Of a stretch of DNA of 64,000 nt, positions 54,800-62,811 are shown piece by piece. Position 1 is the stretch's first letter, and each line of letters opens with the position of its first letter. The notes beneath the pieces were generated by a model. The model was not told where the DNA came from and did not search any database. It was given only the letters and a program-made list of their open reading frames with translations. A program made the translations under genes and the position numbers. Location of the stretch: the NCBI RefSeq assembly GCF_900100365.1, contig NZ_FNKU01000002.1, positions 119,966 through 183,965 of the forward strand, given 5' to 3'. This DNA is from Pseudomonas cannabina. Its GTDB lineage: Bacteria; Pseudomonadota; Gammaproteobacteria; Pseudomonadales; Pseudomonadaceae.

Positions 54800-55981
54800 A
54801 TGGCAACTGCGAACAAAAACCTCAAGGCGACTTGGGTCGCGACAGTTACGAATCTTGACTGGCCGTCAGTCTCATCTGTGGCCATCACTGATGAGGCTGC
54901 ACGTGTCAGTAAACAGAAAGAAGAATTGACCGGCATTCTTGATGAGATTGTGGCAATGAAAATGAATGCCATCATATTCCAGGTTGTTCCCTGCGCAGAT
55001 GCATTCTACGCATCAGACCTGCTTCCATGGTCGAAGTATCTGACGGGTACGCTCGGGAAGAATCCCGGCTTTGACCCACTGGCTTATGCTATCGAGCAGG
55101 CGCATGCACGCAATATTGAGCTGCACGCATGGGTGAACCCGTACCGCCTATCAATGAACGCCAGCGACGCCACAATCGAAGAGCTGAACAACTCATCATC
55201 TGACTCCCCGGCCAGTGTGTTTAAAACGCATCCTGAATGGACGGGAACCGCAGCGAACCGCTTTGTTCTCAACCCCGGCATACCTGAAGTTCAGACGTGG
55301 GTTAGTAGTATTGTTGAAGAAATTGTCACTAAATACGATGTTGATGCCATTCAATTCGATGATTATTTTTATAATGAAACTGCAAGCTCGCTGCTGCAGG
55401 ATGATGCCACCTACCAGAAATACAACACTAACTTTACCACGAAGGCCGACTGGCGGCGGAATAACACTTATTCGCTGGTTGATACATGCCATAAGAAAAT
55501 AGCCGCCGTAAAAGCAGATGTCTTGTTTGGCGTCAGCCCGGCAGGCGTCTGGCGGAATAAATCTGACGACCCGCTGGGGTCCGATACGCAGGCCGGTGCG
55601 TCTAATTACGATTTCGCGTATGCAGACACACGGAAATGGGTCATTGACGGCATCATTGATTATATCGCCCCGCAGGTCTACTGGCCGTTTGCCCGTGAGG
55701 TTGCCCGTTATGATGCCATCACACAGTGGTGGGCGGATACGGTCAGCGGAACCGGCACAGCATTATATATTGGTATGGCTCTGTATAAAGTGGGAACGGC
55801 ATCAGAAACCGAGCCCGACTGGACTGTCGAGGGGGGCGTGCCTGAAATTACCCGTCAGCTTGACCTGAATGATTCTCTGACTGAGGTTTCCGGGTGCATG
55901 TTATTTCGACATATTTTTCTGCGGGCCTCACAGACTCAGCAGGTGGTCGACTACCTGAAGCTTCGCTGGGCTGACGTCTAA
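54800..55981 (+). CDS. Glycoside hydrolase-like GHL10 family protein
   Basis: 393 residues from the ATG at 54800 (AAGGAGA upstream). A TIM-barrel protein of the YddW/GHL10 type: LKATWVATVTNLDWPS at the start, MKMNAIIFQVVPCADAFY, IELHAWVNPYRL, VDAIQFDDYFY, and GVSPAGVWRNK. Members act on, or are thought to act on, cell-wall or other glycans. No signal peptide is seen. Base composition differs from the tra genes (more A+T), suggesting separate acquisition. It lies ~90 bases after the levansucrase gene. Confidence 0.8.
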   Translation: MATANKNLKATWVATVTNLDWPSVSSVAITDEAARVSKQKEELTGILDEIVAMKMNAIIFQVVPCADAFYASDLLPWSKYLTGTLGKNPGFDPLAYAIEQAHARNIELHAWVNPYRLSMNASDATIEELNNSSSDSPASVFKTHPEWTGTAANRFVLNPGIPEVQTWVSSIVEEIVTKYDVDAIQFDDYFYNETASSLLQDDATYQKYNTNFTTKADWRRNNTYSLVDTCHKKIAAVKADVLFGVSPAGVWRNKSDDPLGSDTQAGASNYDFAYADTRKWVIDGIIDYIAPQVYWPFAREVARYDAITQWWADTVSGTGTALYIGMALYKVGTASETEPDWTVEGGVPEITRQLDLNDSLTEVSGCMLFRHIFLRASQTQQVVDYLKLRWADV

Positions 55982-56406
55982 TATTTTATTGTCGGGGCTT
56001 GGGGAACAACGTAACAGAAAGTGCACTTAAGCCCAGTGCCTGTCCGTAACGCCTAATGCAGCCTGGCCAATACGATAATACCGCTTCAGCGAGCGCCACG
56101 GTAGGTGATATCACCCTGAAAAGCGGTGCCATAAACTCGTTCAGAAAATCAAAGTTCGCTAATCCCCGCAATCTGAGGGGATTAGCAAACTCTAACCATG
56201 CCTAACGTTGGTTTTCATTTCATTGCTCCCTACCCCCCGTTTTGGGAGGGTTGAAAGCTACCTCGAATGGAGTCACGCCGAGCAAGCCTACTTCCTACCT
56301 GCCCCTGCCGTTGGCCTGCCACCGCCTGGCGGCAGTCTTCACTCTATCTAAAGGAAAATGACGATGAACTTTCGCCTTTTCATGCACCTGCCACGCAGGC
56401 TGCTAG
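55982..56406. other. Intergenic stretch without a supported gene
   Basis: Contains a 10-bp perfect stem GCTAATCCCC/GGGGATTAGC (56158-56186), which may end transcripts on either strand, and a short plus-strand ORF (MTMNFRLFMHLPRR..., from ~56360) that runs into a MITE. A 61-codon minus-strand ORF at 55986-56171 has no features of a real gene. Confidence 0.5.
56158..56186. terminator. Hairpin, possible terminator
   Basis: Stem GCTAATCCCC / GGGGATTAGC with a nine-base loop, ~175 bases after the GHL10-like gene. The T run is weak, so the call rests on stem strength and position. Confidence 0.45.
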
Positions 56407-56508
56407 TGTACTGTTTTCGAAAAAACCAGCTACTGACGAACGGAAAATTCAAATTTTATCAATAACTTAGTTTGTAGGTCATGGGTAAATAATTTCGCAA
56501 ACAGTACA
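56407..56508. mobile_element. 102-bp MITE, copy 2
   Basis: Inverted relative to the copy at 44547-44648, with the same length and the ends TGTACTGTTTTCGAAA / TTTCGCAAACAGTACA. CTAG at 56403-56406 and 56509-56512. A few interior differences from copy 1. Confidence 0.85.
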
Positions 56509-56685
56509 CTAGAGCCGAGCCGCTGGTGGCGAGTTTTGCCCGTACGCACCTTGCATGAGATTCCCAATGGAAAAATCCGAAGAAGACCTGTGCTGCACTT
56601 GCCGCACCGAAAATTCCAACGCGCAGTAGATAACGTTGAACCAACAGTAGAAAAGCAGTCACTCATAGCTTGGGCTGCCGTTTAA

Positions 56686-56782
56686 GGAATTGCAGATTTA
56701 TTCGGTTTTCGTCCCAGCAATGCTTTGGGAGCATTGGTTTACAAAGGGGCAGCAACTGGGTTTTTAATAAATAAAGCCTTCC
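56686..56782. mobile_element. Degenerate copy C of the 99-bp MITE
   Basis: 97 bases with the same internal order as copies A and B (GATTTATTCGG, TTTTCGTCCCAGCAATGCTTTGG, GCAACTGGGTTTTTAATAAAT), but with many substitutions and ends GGAATTGCAG / AAAGCCTTCC. CTAG flanks are no longer exact. An old insertion. The remaining bases of 56513-56870 show nothing else I can support. Confidence 0.7.
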
Positions 56783-56870
56783 TAAGCTTTGACAAAACAC
56801 ATATATTCCGCCTAGTCCGCCAATTATAAATAGTTCTAAAATTCTCAGACACGAGAAACAGGAGAGATTC

Positions 56871-57494
56871 ATGAGCACAATTAAGAAAGGTATTGATCTA
56901 TCGCATTTTCAAGGTGATATTGATTTTAAAAAAGTTTTTGAGGCTGGCATTGAGTATGCCTTTATAAAGACAACAGAAGGCGCTACCGTACAGGACAATA
57001 AATACACTACGTATCGTACTGACGCAAGAGCCGTCGGAATTAAAACGGGGGCATATCATTACTTTCGTGCGCTCAGTAGCTCGCCGGAAGCACAACGAGA
57101 TAACATAGTTAGTACACTTACTGCTGCCGGCTTCGATGCATCTACTGAGTTTTTTGCAATCGATGCGGAGCTCGAGGGTAACGAAAAAGCTACCCCGGAC
57201 GAAATGGCTGATAACCTTCATAAACTGCTAACTTTATTGGATAACGAAAAAATACTAAAGAGCAAAAAACCATTTATATATTGCGACAATAACTTCTGGA
57301 TGAATCATATTTTAGGAGAAAAATATGCATTTAGTGAATACCCTCTGTGGATCGCTAATTGGGATGTCAGTGAACCTAAAGTTCCAGCTTCATGGGAGGT
57401 AGCAGGTAAAAGCTGGTCAATTTGGCAGCACAGTAACAAAGGTCGCATCGCGGGCATTGAGGTTGATGTAGATCTTAATTGGGTTCGTACTTGA
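56871..57494 (+). CDS. GH25 muramidase (lysozyme)
   Basis: 207 residues, GGAGAG upstream of the ATG. The GH25 fold is clear: KGIDLSHFQGDIDF (8-19), YAFIKTTEG, TGAYHYFRAL and the catalytic Asp98/Glu100 in FFAIDAELEGNE, then WIANWDVSEP and a final WQHSNKGRIAGIEVDVDLN. Members cleave peptidoglycan between MurNAc and GlcNAc. No signal peptide, so release would need lysis or a dedicated route. Strongly A+T-rich against the window, a sign of transfer from another source. Confidence 0.9.
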   Translation: MSTIKKGIDLSHFQGDIDFKKVFEAGIEYAFIKTTEGATVQDNKYTTYRTDARAVGIKTGAYHYFRALSSSPEAQRDNIVSTLTAAGFDASTEFFAIDAELEGNEKATPDEMADNLHKLLTLLDNEKILKSKKPFIYCDNNFWMNHILGEKYAFSEYPLWIANWDVSEPKVPASWEVAGKSWSIWQHSNKGRIAGIEVDVDLNWVRT

Positions 57495-57562
57495 TCCAGT
57501 GACTTTGCGAAAGCATGTTTATCGTTCAAAAAAGTAGGGTTTTTTGGACGATAAAGCCGAAG

Positions 57563-57715
57563 ATGTTGCCGCTGATGCAGAATTGACCCAGCTGCCGAAA
57601 TTTCGCTGACCCAAGCTTCTACTCCGTAAAGCGTTAGCAGGTCTGACTTTGGGCTGAATACTTATGGGGCGACGCCAAGTCGGCACGTGGGTCAATTCTG
57701 CATCAGCGGTAACAT
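57563..57715. mobile_element. 153-bp element with 28-bp inverted ends
   Basis: Left end starts ATGTTGCCGCTGATGCAG and right end reads CTGCATCAGCGGTAACAT; the 28-bp arms differ at one position. It holds no gene and directly abuts the 52-bp repeat at the end of nikB. A MITE or the joined ends of a deleted IS. Confidence 0.65.
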
Positions 57716-57739
57716 CCTGGCCATTTCTGATGGCTCGCC

Positions 57740-59695
57740 TCAACCAACGAACGGCCTTGGAGGCTGGTAATCATCATCGGGGACGTCCTCCACCGGGTCA
57801 TGCCGAGCTGGGGAATGGGTACTCACCTCCGGCTCATCGTATCCGTAATACTGACGGTGATCCTTCTCGATCACGTCATAGCGCGCCATCTGGTCTGGAT
57901 CGGTCACCTGGAACACATACTGACTTCCGCGATGGTTGACGCCACACCCCGCATCAAGCACCTGGTCAACGAACTGGTCATCACCAATGATCCTCACAGC
58001 GTCACCGCTTTTCGTGGATACCAGGTTGGCGGCCAGCCGATAATTGTCCAACTCATCGTCGTCATTGAACCCCGGTTTTACGTGGACGAAATCGCCACGG
58101 TCGATCACACCCGCCCTGCCATCGCGCAGATATTCGACAGTGCCGTCGCGATGCAAATGTGACGTGTAAGAGCGCAGGTGATAGACAGCAGAGTCATCTG
58201 CCTGACCGCATTGGATCAGACGATCAAAACCACCGTCTGGAGTGCGCCCCTTACGCTTTTCTCGATATACAAAACCACGCAGTTGACTGACAGCCGCAAC
58301 GTCTCCTCTAAGAGCTTGCTGCTCGACCCAGGGACGATATGCAAGCGGACGAAGCAAGCCATTTTCGGCAAGCGCTTGCCGCTCGTCACGAAGCTCGATG
58401 CGCAACTCAGCCATGGCTTTCATCCGGTCGAACTCGGCAACTCGATACAGCAACTTGCGAAGCAATGGATCGTGCTGAGAGCGTTTGACGTCCGCCTTCA
58501 TTGCCTGGTAGCGAGCAGCCACTTGCTGGTATCGATCCTTGACATGAAGATCAGGTTTTTCCCATCCATCACGATAGCGTTTGTAACGCATTTTTAAGTC
58601 AAGCCGAGCCTCAGCTCTCGCCTGCCGGCGATCGAAACGCACGTCTTTATCTCGGAGTTCAAATTCAGGCTGGTAAGAGGAAAAAATACCATAGCTCCAC
58701 TCTTCATGTTCGAAGGTGGGGGGCCCTTCAAACGCACCTATGTGGGCTTCCAATCGAAACTTGGTCAGCGTCGGATGAACCGAAGAAGCCTTGACCACAG
58801 GCCCCTCGGGTCGCAGGAAATCATAGATCACCAATCCTTCACCTTGCTCCTTCAATCCCAAGCCACGTTCATGCAGGGCCAGATGGATTTTACGCCAGGT
58901 AATCTCTCGCGATTTGATGAGTTCAGATAGTTTTTCGCGCACCTCACGCACGGCGTAATGATAGAGACTCTCGGTGTTGGAATAGACCTGCAATGGCACA
59001 GTCCCTTGCGGAGCACTGCCATACCGAAAAGGCGCACGGACCAATTGGTCGTTGACACCCCACTGCCAACTCCCGTTGTCCTGAATGAATCCGTATTTGC
59101 GTTCGAGAACGCGGCAGCTTTTCTGCAACGTGTCAGCATCATTCCACAGGGCGGCGGCTTTGTAAGTAATGGGATTGACTCGGTTCACCGCCACATGACA
59201 GTGCGTATTGTCGGTGTCTTGGTGAATAGCTGTGACGTACTGATGCCCTTCCATGCCCAGCTGACGAATGCAGTGTTCGGCGCATTCGAATATCTGCGCA
59301 TCAGTAGGCAGTTCATTTTCGCGCCACGACAAGATGAAGTGATAGACCGGGTCTTGGCAGCGACGACTCTGGGCGGCAACCATGTTCATTTCCGCCGCCG
59401 ATGTCTCCCAGGAGAAGCAGTTTGTCTCGCAAGAAATGCCTCCACTGATCAAGCGCTGACGGCCATCGGGGAACACGTCGGTGATTACGACAGCACGGTT
59501 GTCACCATCATTTCGATCCGCATAATCGACAAGCCGATCGAACATCGCTTTCTTGGTGCGCGAAGCATTCTGGCGAGGCGCAGCGCTGACTAGATCATCA
59601 TCTTTGGGCTTGTCCCCACGGTCGCTGATGTAGCTCACCAGCCGGTTGAAGCTGGAGCCCTTATCGCCGCGTTTCGGGGGGATGATGACGTTCAT
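57740..59695 (-). CDS. nikB: NikB-like MOBP relaxase
   Basis: 651 residues from the ATG at 59695 (MNVIIPPKRGDKGSSF). N-terminal relaxase domain: probable catalytic Tyr22 (LVSYISD) and the metal-binding motif HQDTDNTHCH at 158-167. The middle is helical, and an LPD7-like C-terminal region includes DDSAVYHLRSYTSHL and later VFQVTDPDQMARYDV. Shorter than R64 NikB (~900), so the C-terminal part differs. The last nine residues lie within the 52-bp repeat also present at 47585, which suggests the original C terminus was replaced. Starts 11 bases after nikA ends. Confidence 0.87.
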   Translation of the reverse strand: MNVIIPPKRGDKGSSFNRLVSYISDRGDKPKDDDLVSAAPRQNASRTKKAMFDRLVDYADRNDGDNRAVVITDVFPDGRQRLISGGISCETNCFSWETSAAEMNMVAAQSRRCQDPVYHFILSWRENELPTDAQIFECAEHCIRQLGMEGHQYVTAIHQDTDNTHCHVAVNRVNPITYKAAALWNDADTLQKSCRVLERKYGFIQDNGSWQWGVNDQLVRAPFRYGSAPQGTVPLQVYSNTESLYHYAVREVREKLSELIKSREITWRKIHLALHERGLGLKEQGEGLVIYDFLRPEGPVVKASSVHPTLTKFRLEAHIGAFEGPPTFEHEEWSYGIFSSYQPEFELRDKDVRFDRRQARAEARLDLKMRYKRYRDGWEKPDLHVKDRYQQVAARYQAMKADVKRSQHDPLLRKLLYRVAEFDRMKAMAELRIELRDERQALAENGLLRPLAYRPWVEQQALRGDVAAVSQLRGFVYREKRKGRTPDGGFDRLIQCGQADDSAVYHLRSYTSHLHRDGTVEYLRDGRAGVIDRGDFVHVKPGFNDDDELDNYRLAANLVSTKSGDAVRIIGDDQFVDQVLDAGCGVNHRGSQYVFQVTDPDQMARYDVIEKDHRQYYGYDEPEVSTHSPARHDPVEDVPDDDYQPPRPFVG

Positions 59696-59705
59696 GGCTG
59701 ATGGG

Positions 59706-60047
59706 CTACTTGATGCGAGTCTGGGACAGATCGATGGCATTGACGGCATTTCGGATGGCGACCAACACGTCAGAGAATTGCTTGCTCAGATCAGTTGTCA
59801 TGCTGTCCTGCATCTGGTTGAACAGATGCTTTTGCAAGCCTCCGAGCTGTAGCAACGCGGACATTAGCTTCTTGTCAGTCGGTGTCTTGATTTTGCGATT
59901 CAGCGCAGCACGACGCATCAGATCTGAAACAGATATCTCGGCAGCCAGCGCTTTTTCGCGAATCAAGGCTGCATCCTCTTCAGTGCAACGAATTTCGATC
60001 CTCACCGTTGCTTGACGCGCTGTGCTTTTCGACATGCTCTGACTCAA
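59706..60047 (-). CDS. nikA: NikA-like oriT-binding accessory protein
   Basis: 113 residues; an ATG at 60035 is an alternative start. The ribbon-helix-helix region is ATVRIEIRCTEEDAALIREKALAAEISVSDLMRRAAL (~13-50), as in NikA/MbeC-type relaxosome proteins. The C-terminal half is helical. In R64 NikA binds repeats at oriT and recruits NikB. Confidence 0.88.
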   Translation of the reverse strand: MSQSMSKSTARQATVRIEIRCTEEDAALIREKALAAEISVSDLMRRAALNRKIKTPTDKKLMSALLQLGGLQKHLFNQMQDSMTTDLSKQFSDVLVAIRNAVNAIDLSQTRIK

Positions 60048-60190
60048 CCTTAACTAACTGAATGACGCTGTCGGGGTGTCGGGGCGGAGCCCTGATCCGG
60101 GTTTTGTCGGATGGACCGCGTGCGGGCCGTCCGTACAAAACATTTCCGGTCAACATCTTAAACCGTCTTTACACCTTTTAAATACCATAT
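60048..60190. other. Probable origin of transfer (oriT) region
   Basis: The only noncoding stretch next to nikA, as oriT is in IncI plasmids. It contains the direct repeat GTCGGGGTGTCGGGG, an imperfect 20-bp palindrome around GGACCGCGTGCGGGCCGTCC (60114-60133), and an AT-rich part at 60150-60190. I cannot place the nick site with confidence; minus-strand CATCCG next to the palindrome is one candidate. It also must hold divergent promoters for nikAB and the 60296 gene. Confidence 0.6.
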
Positions 60191-60295
60191 TACCCTAAAG
60201 CGGACAAGAGCGCTGCGGGGTTGGTTGGGCCTCGAAATTCGTGCAGGCTCTCCAGACCTTTGAAAAGCGCAGGACACGTAAGAGGCTGGATTTTC

Positions 60296-60640
60296 ATGGC
60301 AAAGACAAGGCTGTACACCCAGCATGATCTGGCTGCGGCCCGTGAGTTTCTGGACGGCCTCCCCTCGCTGAAGGTGGACAAGTTCCAGCGCTTTGGGCCT
60401 GAAGCGTCAGTCCACGAAAAACTGTACGCGGCCCTGCACGATGAAGACTTTACCCTCACGGATATTTTGCACTTCCTGGAAAAGCATGGATTCAGCTCGA
60501 CTGTAGACAAACTCCGCACGATGCGTAGGGTGATGTTCACGCTTGACATTGATCAGCCTGAATCCCGTGACCCATCACGGTGTATTGATATCAGCAGAAT
60601 GCGGGTGCACACGTGGATAAAAAGAAAAAAATCACGCTAG
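60296..60640 (+). CDS. Small plasmid protein, paralog 1 of 3 (MobC-like position)
   Basis: 114 residues from the ATG at 60296. The first ~70 residues (TRLYTQHDLAAAREFLDGLPSL...) align with the next two genes. A C-terminal extension is unique to it (IDISRMRVHTWIKRKKS). It lies on the other side of oriT from nikA, in opposite orientation. Such proteins are often annotated as mobilisation proteins, but no activity is evident from the sequence. Confidence 0.65.
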   Translation: MAKTRLYTQHDLAAAREFLDGLPSLKVDKFQRFGPEASVHEKLYAALHDEDFTLTDILHFLEKHGFSSTVDKLRTMRRVMFTLDIDQPESRDPSRCIDISRMRVHTWIKRKKSR

Positions 60641-60894
60641 ATCAGGTAGAGGTCGCCAGGCAAGCTCTTGCGGCTTTGCCAGACCTCAGTCAGGACAGAA
60701 TGTCGAAAGGTCAATTTCTGAGCGCGCTTGCGGATAGATTTCACACGTTGTCTCAAGAAAAGGGATACTCACTGCTGGCCATACAAGAAGCCCTCAGAAC
60801 AATAGGTGTGAGAACATCCCCTGCACGTATTGCGTTGCTGGTAACTGAATATGCCAGACGATCAAAGAAACGAGAACACAGCTCAAAGCACTAA
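60613..60894 (+). CDS. Small plasmid protein, paralog 2 of 3
   Basis: 93 residues from a GTG at 60613, overlapping gene 1 by 28 bases. The core TLDQVEVARQALAALPDLSQDRMSK followed by KGYSLLAIQEALRTIGV is shared with paralog 3 at similar spacing. The C terminus is basic (RRSKKREH), compatible with DNA binding. Confidence 0.65.
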   Translation: MDKKKKITLDQVEVARQALAALPDLSQDRMSKGQFLSALADRFHTLSQEKGYSLLAIQEALRTIGVRTSPARIALLVTEYARRSKKREHSSKH

Positions 60895-60937
60895 CTTAAT
60901 GTAGAGTAATCCATCAGTACATCAGGATACCCAGCCT

Positions 60938-61216
60938 ATGGCCAAGCAGAAAACATTCACCCAACAAGACCTAGAAGCCGCCCGTCAAAAACTGGCCGAT
61001 CTGCCAGACCTGAGCAAGGACAAAATGAGCCAGGCCGAAGTGCTACAGTCGCTCAAAGAACAAATCGTTGAGCTGTGTTCGGCCAAGGGTTACTCCGTCT
61101 CGGAGGTTAAACAGGCTCTCGCTGATGTTGGTCTGAACGTGAGTGTTCGGGAAATTACCGACCTGACCACTAAGCGCAAACGTGCGGCACCTCGGGCGAA
61201 GCCTCAGGTTGCCTGA
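60938..61216 (+). CDS. Small plasmid protein, paralog 3 of 3
   Basis: 92 residues. FTQQDLEAARQKLADLPDLSKDKMSQAEVL is the clearest form of the repeated N-terminal unit, then KGYSVSEVKQALADVGLNVSVREI and a Lys/Arg/Pro-rich tail. A terminator follows, so the three genes form one plus-strand unit starting at oriT. Confidence 0.7.
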   Translation: MAKQKTFTQQDLEAARQKLADLPDLSKDKMSQAEVLQSLKEQIVELCSAKGYSVSEVKQALADVGLNVSVREITDLTTKRKRAAPRAKPQVA

Positions 61217-61233
61217 GCGCTCAAAGCCAGCCA

Positions 61234-61266
61234 ACAAAAAAGCCCCACATCGAGGGGCTTTTTTGT
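61234..61266. terminator. Bidirectional intrinsic terminator
   Basis: Stem AAAAAAGCCCC / GGGGCTTTTTT with a seven-base loop, between the converging paralog 3 gene and the minus-strand gene at 61283. Confidence 0.9.
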
Positions 61267-61282
61267 TCCAAGGCAACCGTCT

Positions 61283-61492
61283 TCAATCCGTGTAAAGATA
61301 ATCAGCAAGATCGATTTTTTCCGATTGACCATCCATACCGGTGACAACAAAGGTACACGCGCTGTCTGGTTCGCCGTCAGCGATACGTGCCTGGAAGAAA
61401 CGCTGTGCTACATCAAGGGCGGCTTCTTTATGTGCGCCTACCGATTCTGTGTAGATGGTCCAGGTGACTACGTAGCCGTTCATTATCTTCAT
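61283..61492 (-). CDS. Small hypothetical protein, 69 aa
   Basis: MKIMNGYVVTWTIYTESVGAHKEAALDVAQRFFQARIADG and an acidic end give an alternating strand-helix-strand pattern of a small cytoplasmic protein common on plasmids. The family name is not known to me. It starts the minus-strand backbone group's last position, before the terminator. Confidence 0.6.
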   Translation of the reverse strand: MKIMNGYVVTWTIYTESVGAHKEAALDVAQRFFQARIADGEPDSACTFVVTGMDGQSEKIDLADYLYTD

Positions 61493-61550
61493 CCTTACGT
61501 TGATGTGGATTTATCAGAGTTGGGCGCCGCCAACGCCCAGTTAGGTTGAG

Positions 61551-62387
61551 TTAAGCGGCTTTTCTGTGCTCACCCATAGCCTGCGCAAGCACCCACAAGG
61601 CCCGGTTCAGTTTCACGTCCTGATCAATCCCATTGACCGCTCGCGTGGTAGTGCGTCGGCCTTGCTTGTTACGTCCGGTCAAACCGCCTTTGATGGTGTT
61701 TTCCTGGACTCGGTTGAAGGTGGTCCAAAGGTCGCTGCTGCGGTCCTCCCGACGGCGTGGCATGAGCAACTGCGACGGGCTAACTGGCGCAGGCCCTTCG
61801 GCCGGATCGTAGCGATACGCCAAGGCAGCTAATGCAAAGGCCTCTTGCTCGTCCTGGTCTAATTGTTGATGCTTCATGTCAGCGGTTATGTGGTCGATCT
61901 GTTCGAAATGCTTCAACACTTCGAAGGCGCCTTCGATCACGTCATTTACCACATCATCACGGCCGCTATGGCGCACTTTCTGGTCAGCGGCAACGTCCCC
62001 CAGTACCAGTCCGTTTGCACACACGAAACGGAATTTGCCTCCAATCATCTGATAGCTGCTGCTGCCATCGTGGCTGTTGAGAAGGATGATTTCGTTGGCT
62101 TCCTGGTCCAGGATCTGGCTCGCATGGCGCAGGCGCAGCATGTGCTTGGTGTGCTCACGTTTGCCCTGGTCACGCACGCGTGTCTGACAGGCCATGAATG
62201 GTTCAAATCCTTCGGCGCGCAGCGCATCAAGTACCTGCACGGTCGGGATATACAGATAACGTGCCGACCTGCTGTCGTGCGCTTCTTCGGCGAAGATGGA
62301 AGGCACATAATGGGCGATCTGATCGTTGCTCAGTGCGACGTCACTGCGTATCATGCATGGGTTACGGAAGTTGCTGGACATACGCAT
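61551..62387 (-). CDS. DUF932-type plasmid/phage protein
   Basis: 278 residues from the ATG at 62387 (AGGAGAAA upstream; a longer frame lacks a site). The pattern LRHASQILDQEANEIILLNSHDGSSSYQMIGGKFRFVCANGLVLGD is diagnostic of DUF932 proteins, common on conjugative plasmids and ICEs. The molecular function of the family is not established. The C-terminal end contains many Arg/Lys (GRNKQGRRTTTRAVNG). Confidence 0.85.
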   Translation of the reverse strand: MRMSSNFRNPCMIRSDVALSNDQIAHYVPSIFAEEAHDSRSARYLYIPTVQVLDALRAEGFEPFMACQTRVRDQGKREHTKHMLRLRHASQILDQEANEIILLNSHDGSSSYQMIGGKFRFVCANGLVLGDVAADQKVRHSGRDDVVNDVIEGAFEVLKHFEQIDHITADMKHQQLDQDEQEAFALAALAYRYDPAEGPAPVSPSQLLMPRRREDRSSDLWTTFNRVQENTIKGGLTGRNKQGRRTTTRAVNGIDQDVKLNRALWVLAQAMGEHRKAA

Positions 62388-62433
62388 ATTTTTTCTCCTG
62401 GTGTAGCGCCCGGCCTGACGGGCGCAAGCGGGG

Positions 62434-62811
62434 TTAAGCGGCGAAAAGGTCGCCCTGGCGGTCGGCGTAGCTGCACCAGCGGGCAAACGATTCGTTGCCG
62501 CACCAGGTCTGAATTTTTTCCACGAAGCCTTCACGACGCGCTGTGGTGATTAGCTCGGCGATCACCTCGGCCGAGTCACCCATTTCAAAGCAGTTGTCGA
62601 ACTGGCGTTCGCCCAGGCCTTCGAAACCGTTGTCCCAAAGTTCATACCGGACTACGGCGTCTGCCAGGTCATGCTTGAACGTCAGCACCAGGAACTCGAC
62701 GCGGGCATTGAACTTGTGTACCTGGCGACTCAGTTTCAGCAGCTTTTTGCAGATATCGACCTGACCGCTTGTGAAGCGCTTCATCAGCTGTTGCTTTGCT
62801 TGTCTGTTCAT
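62434..62811 (-). CDS. Hypothetical protein, 125 aa
   Basis: A soluble helical protein (MNRQAKQQLMKRFTSGQVDICKKLLKLSRQVHKF...) with three Cys and a Trp-rich end (WCGNESFARWCSYADRQGD). It precedes the DUF932 gene on the same strand and is probably co-transcribed. No family recognised. Confidence 0.65.
   Translation of the reverse strand: MNRQAKQQLMKRFTSGQVDICKKLLKLSRQVHKFNARVEFLVLTFKHDLADAVVRYELWDNGFEGLGERQFDNCFEMGDSAEVIAELITTARREGFVEKIQTWCGNESFARWCSYADRQGDLFAA

Noticed and set aside
55986..56171. 61-codon minus-strand ORF
   Set aside because: No ribosome site, no recognised family, and it overlaps a hairpin; likely chance.
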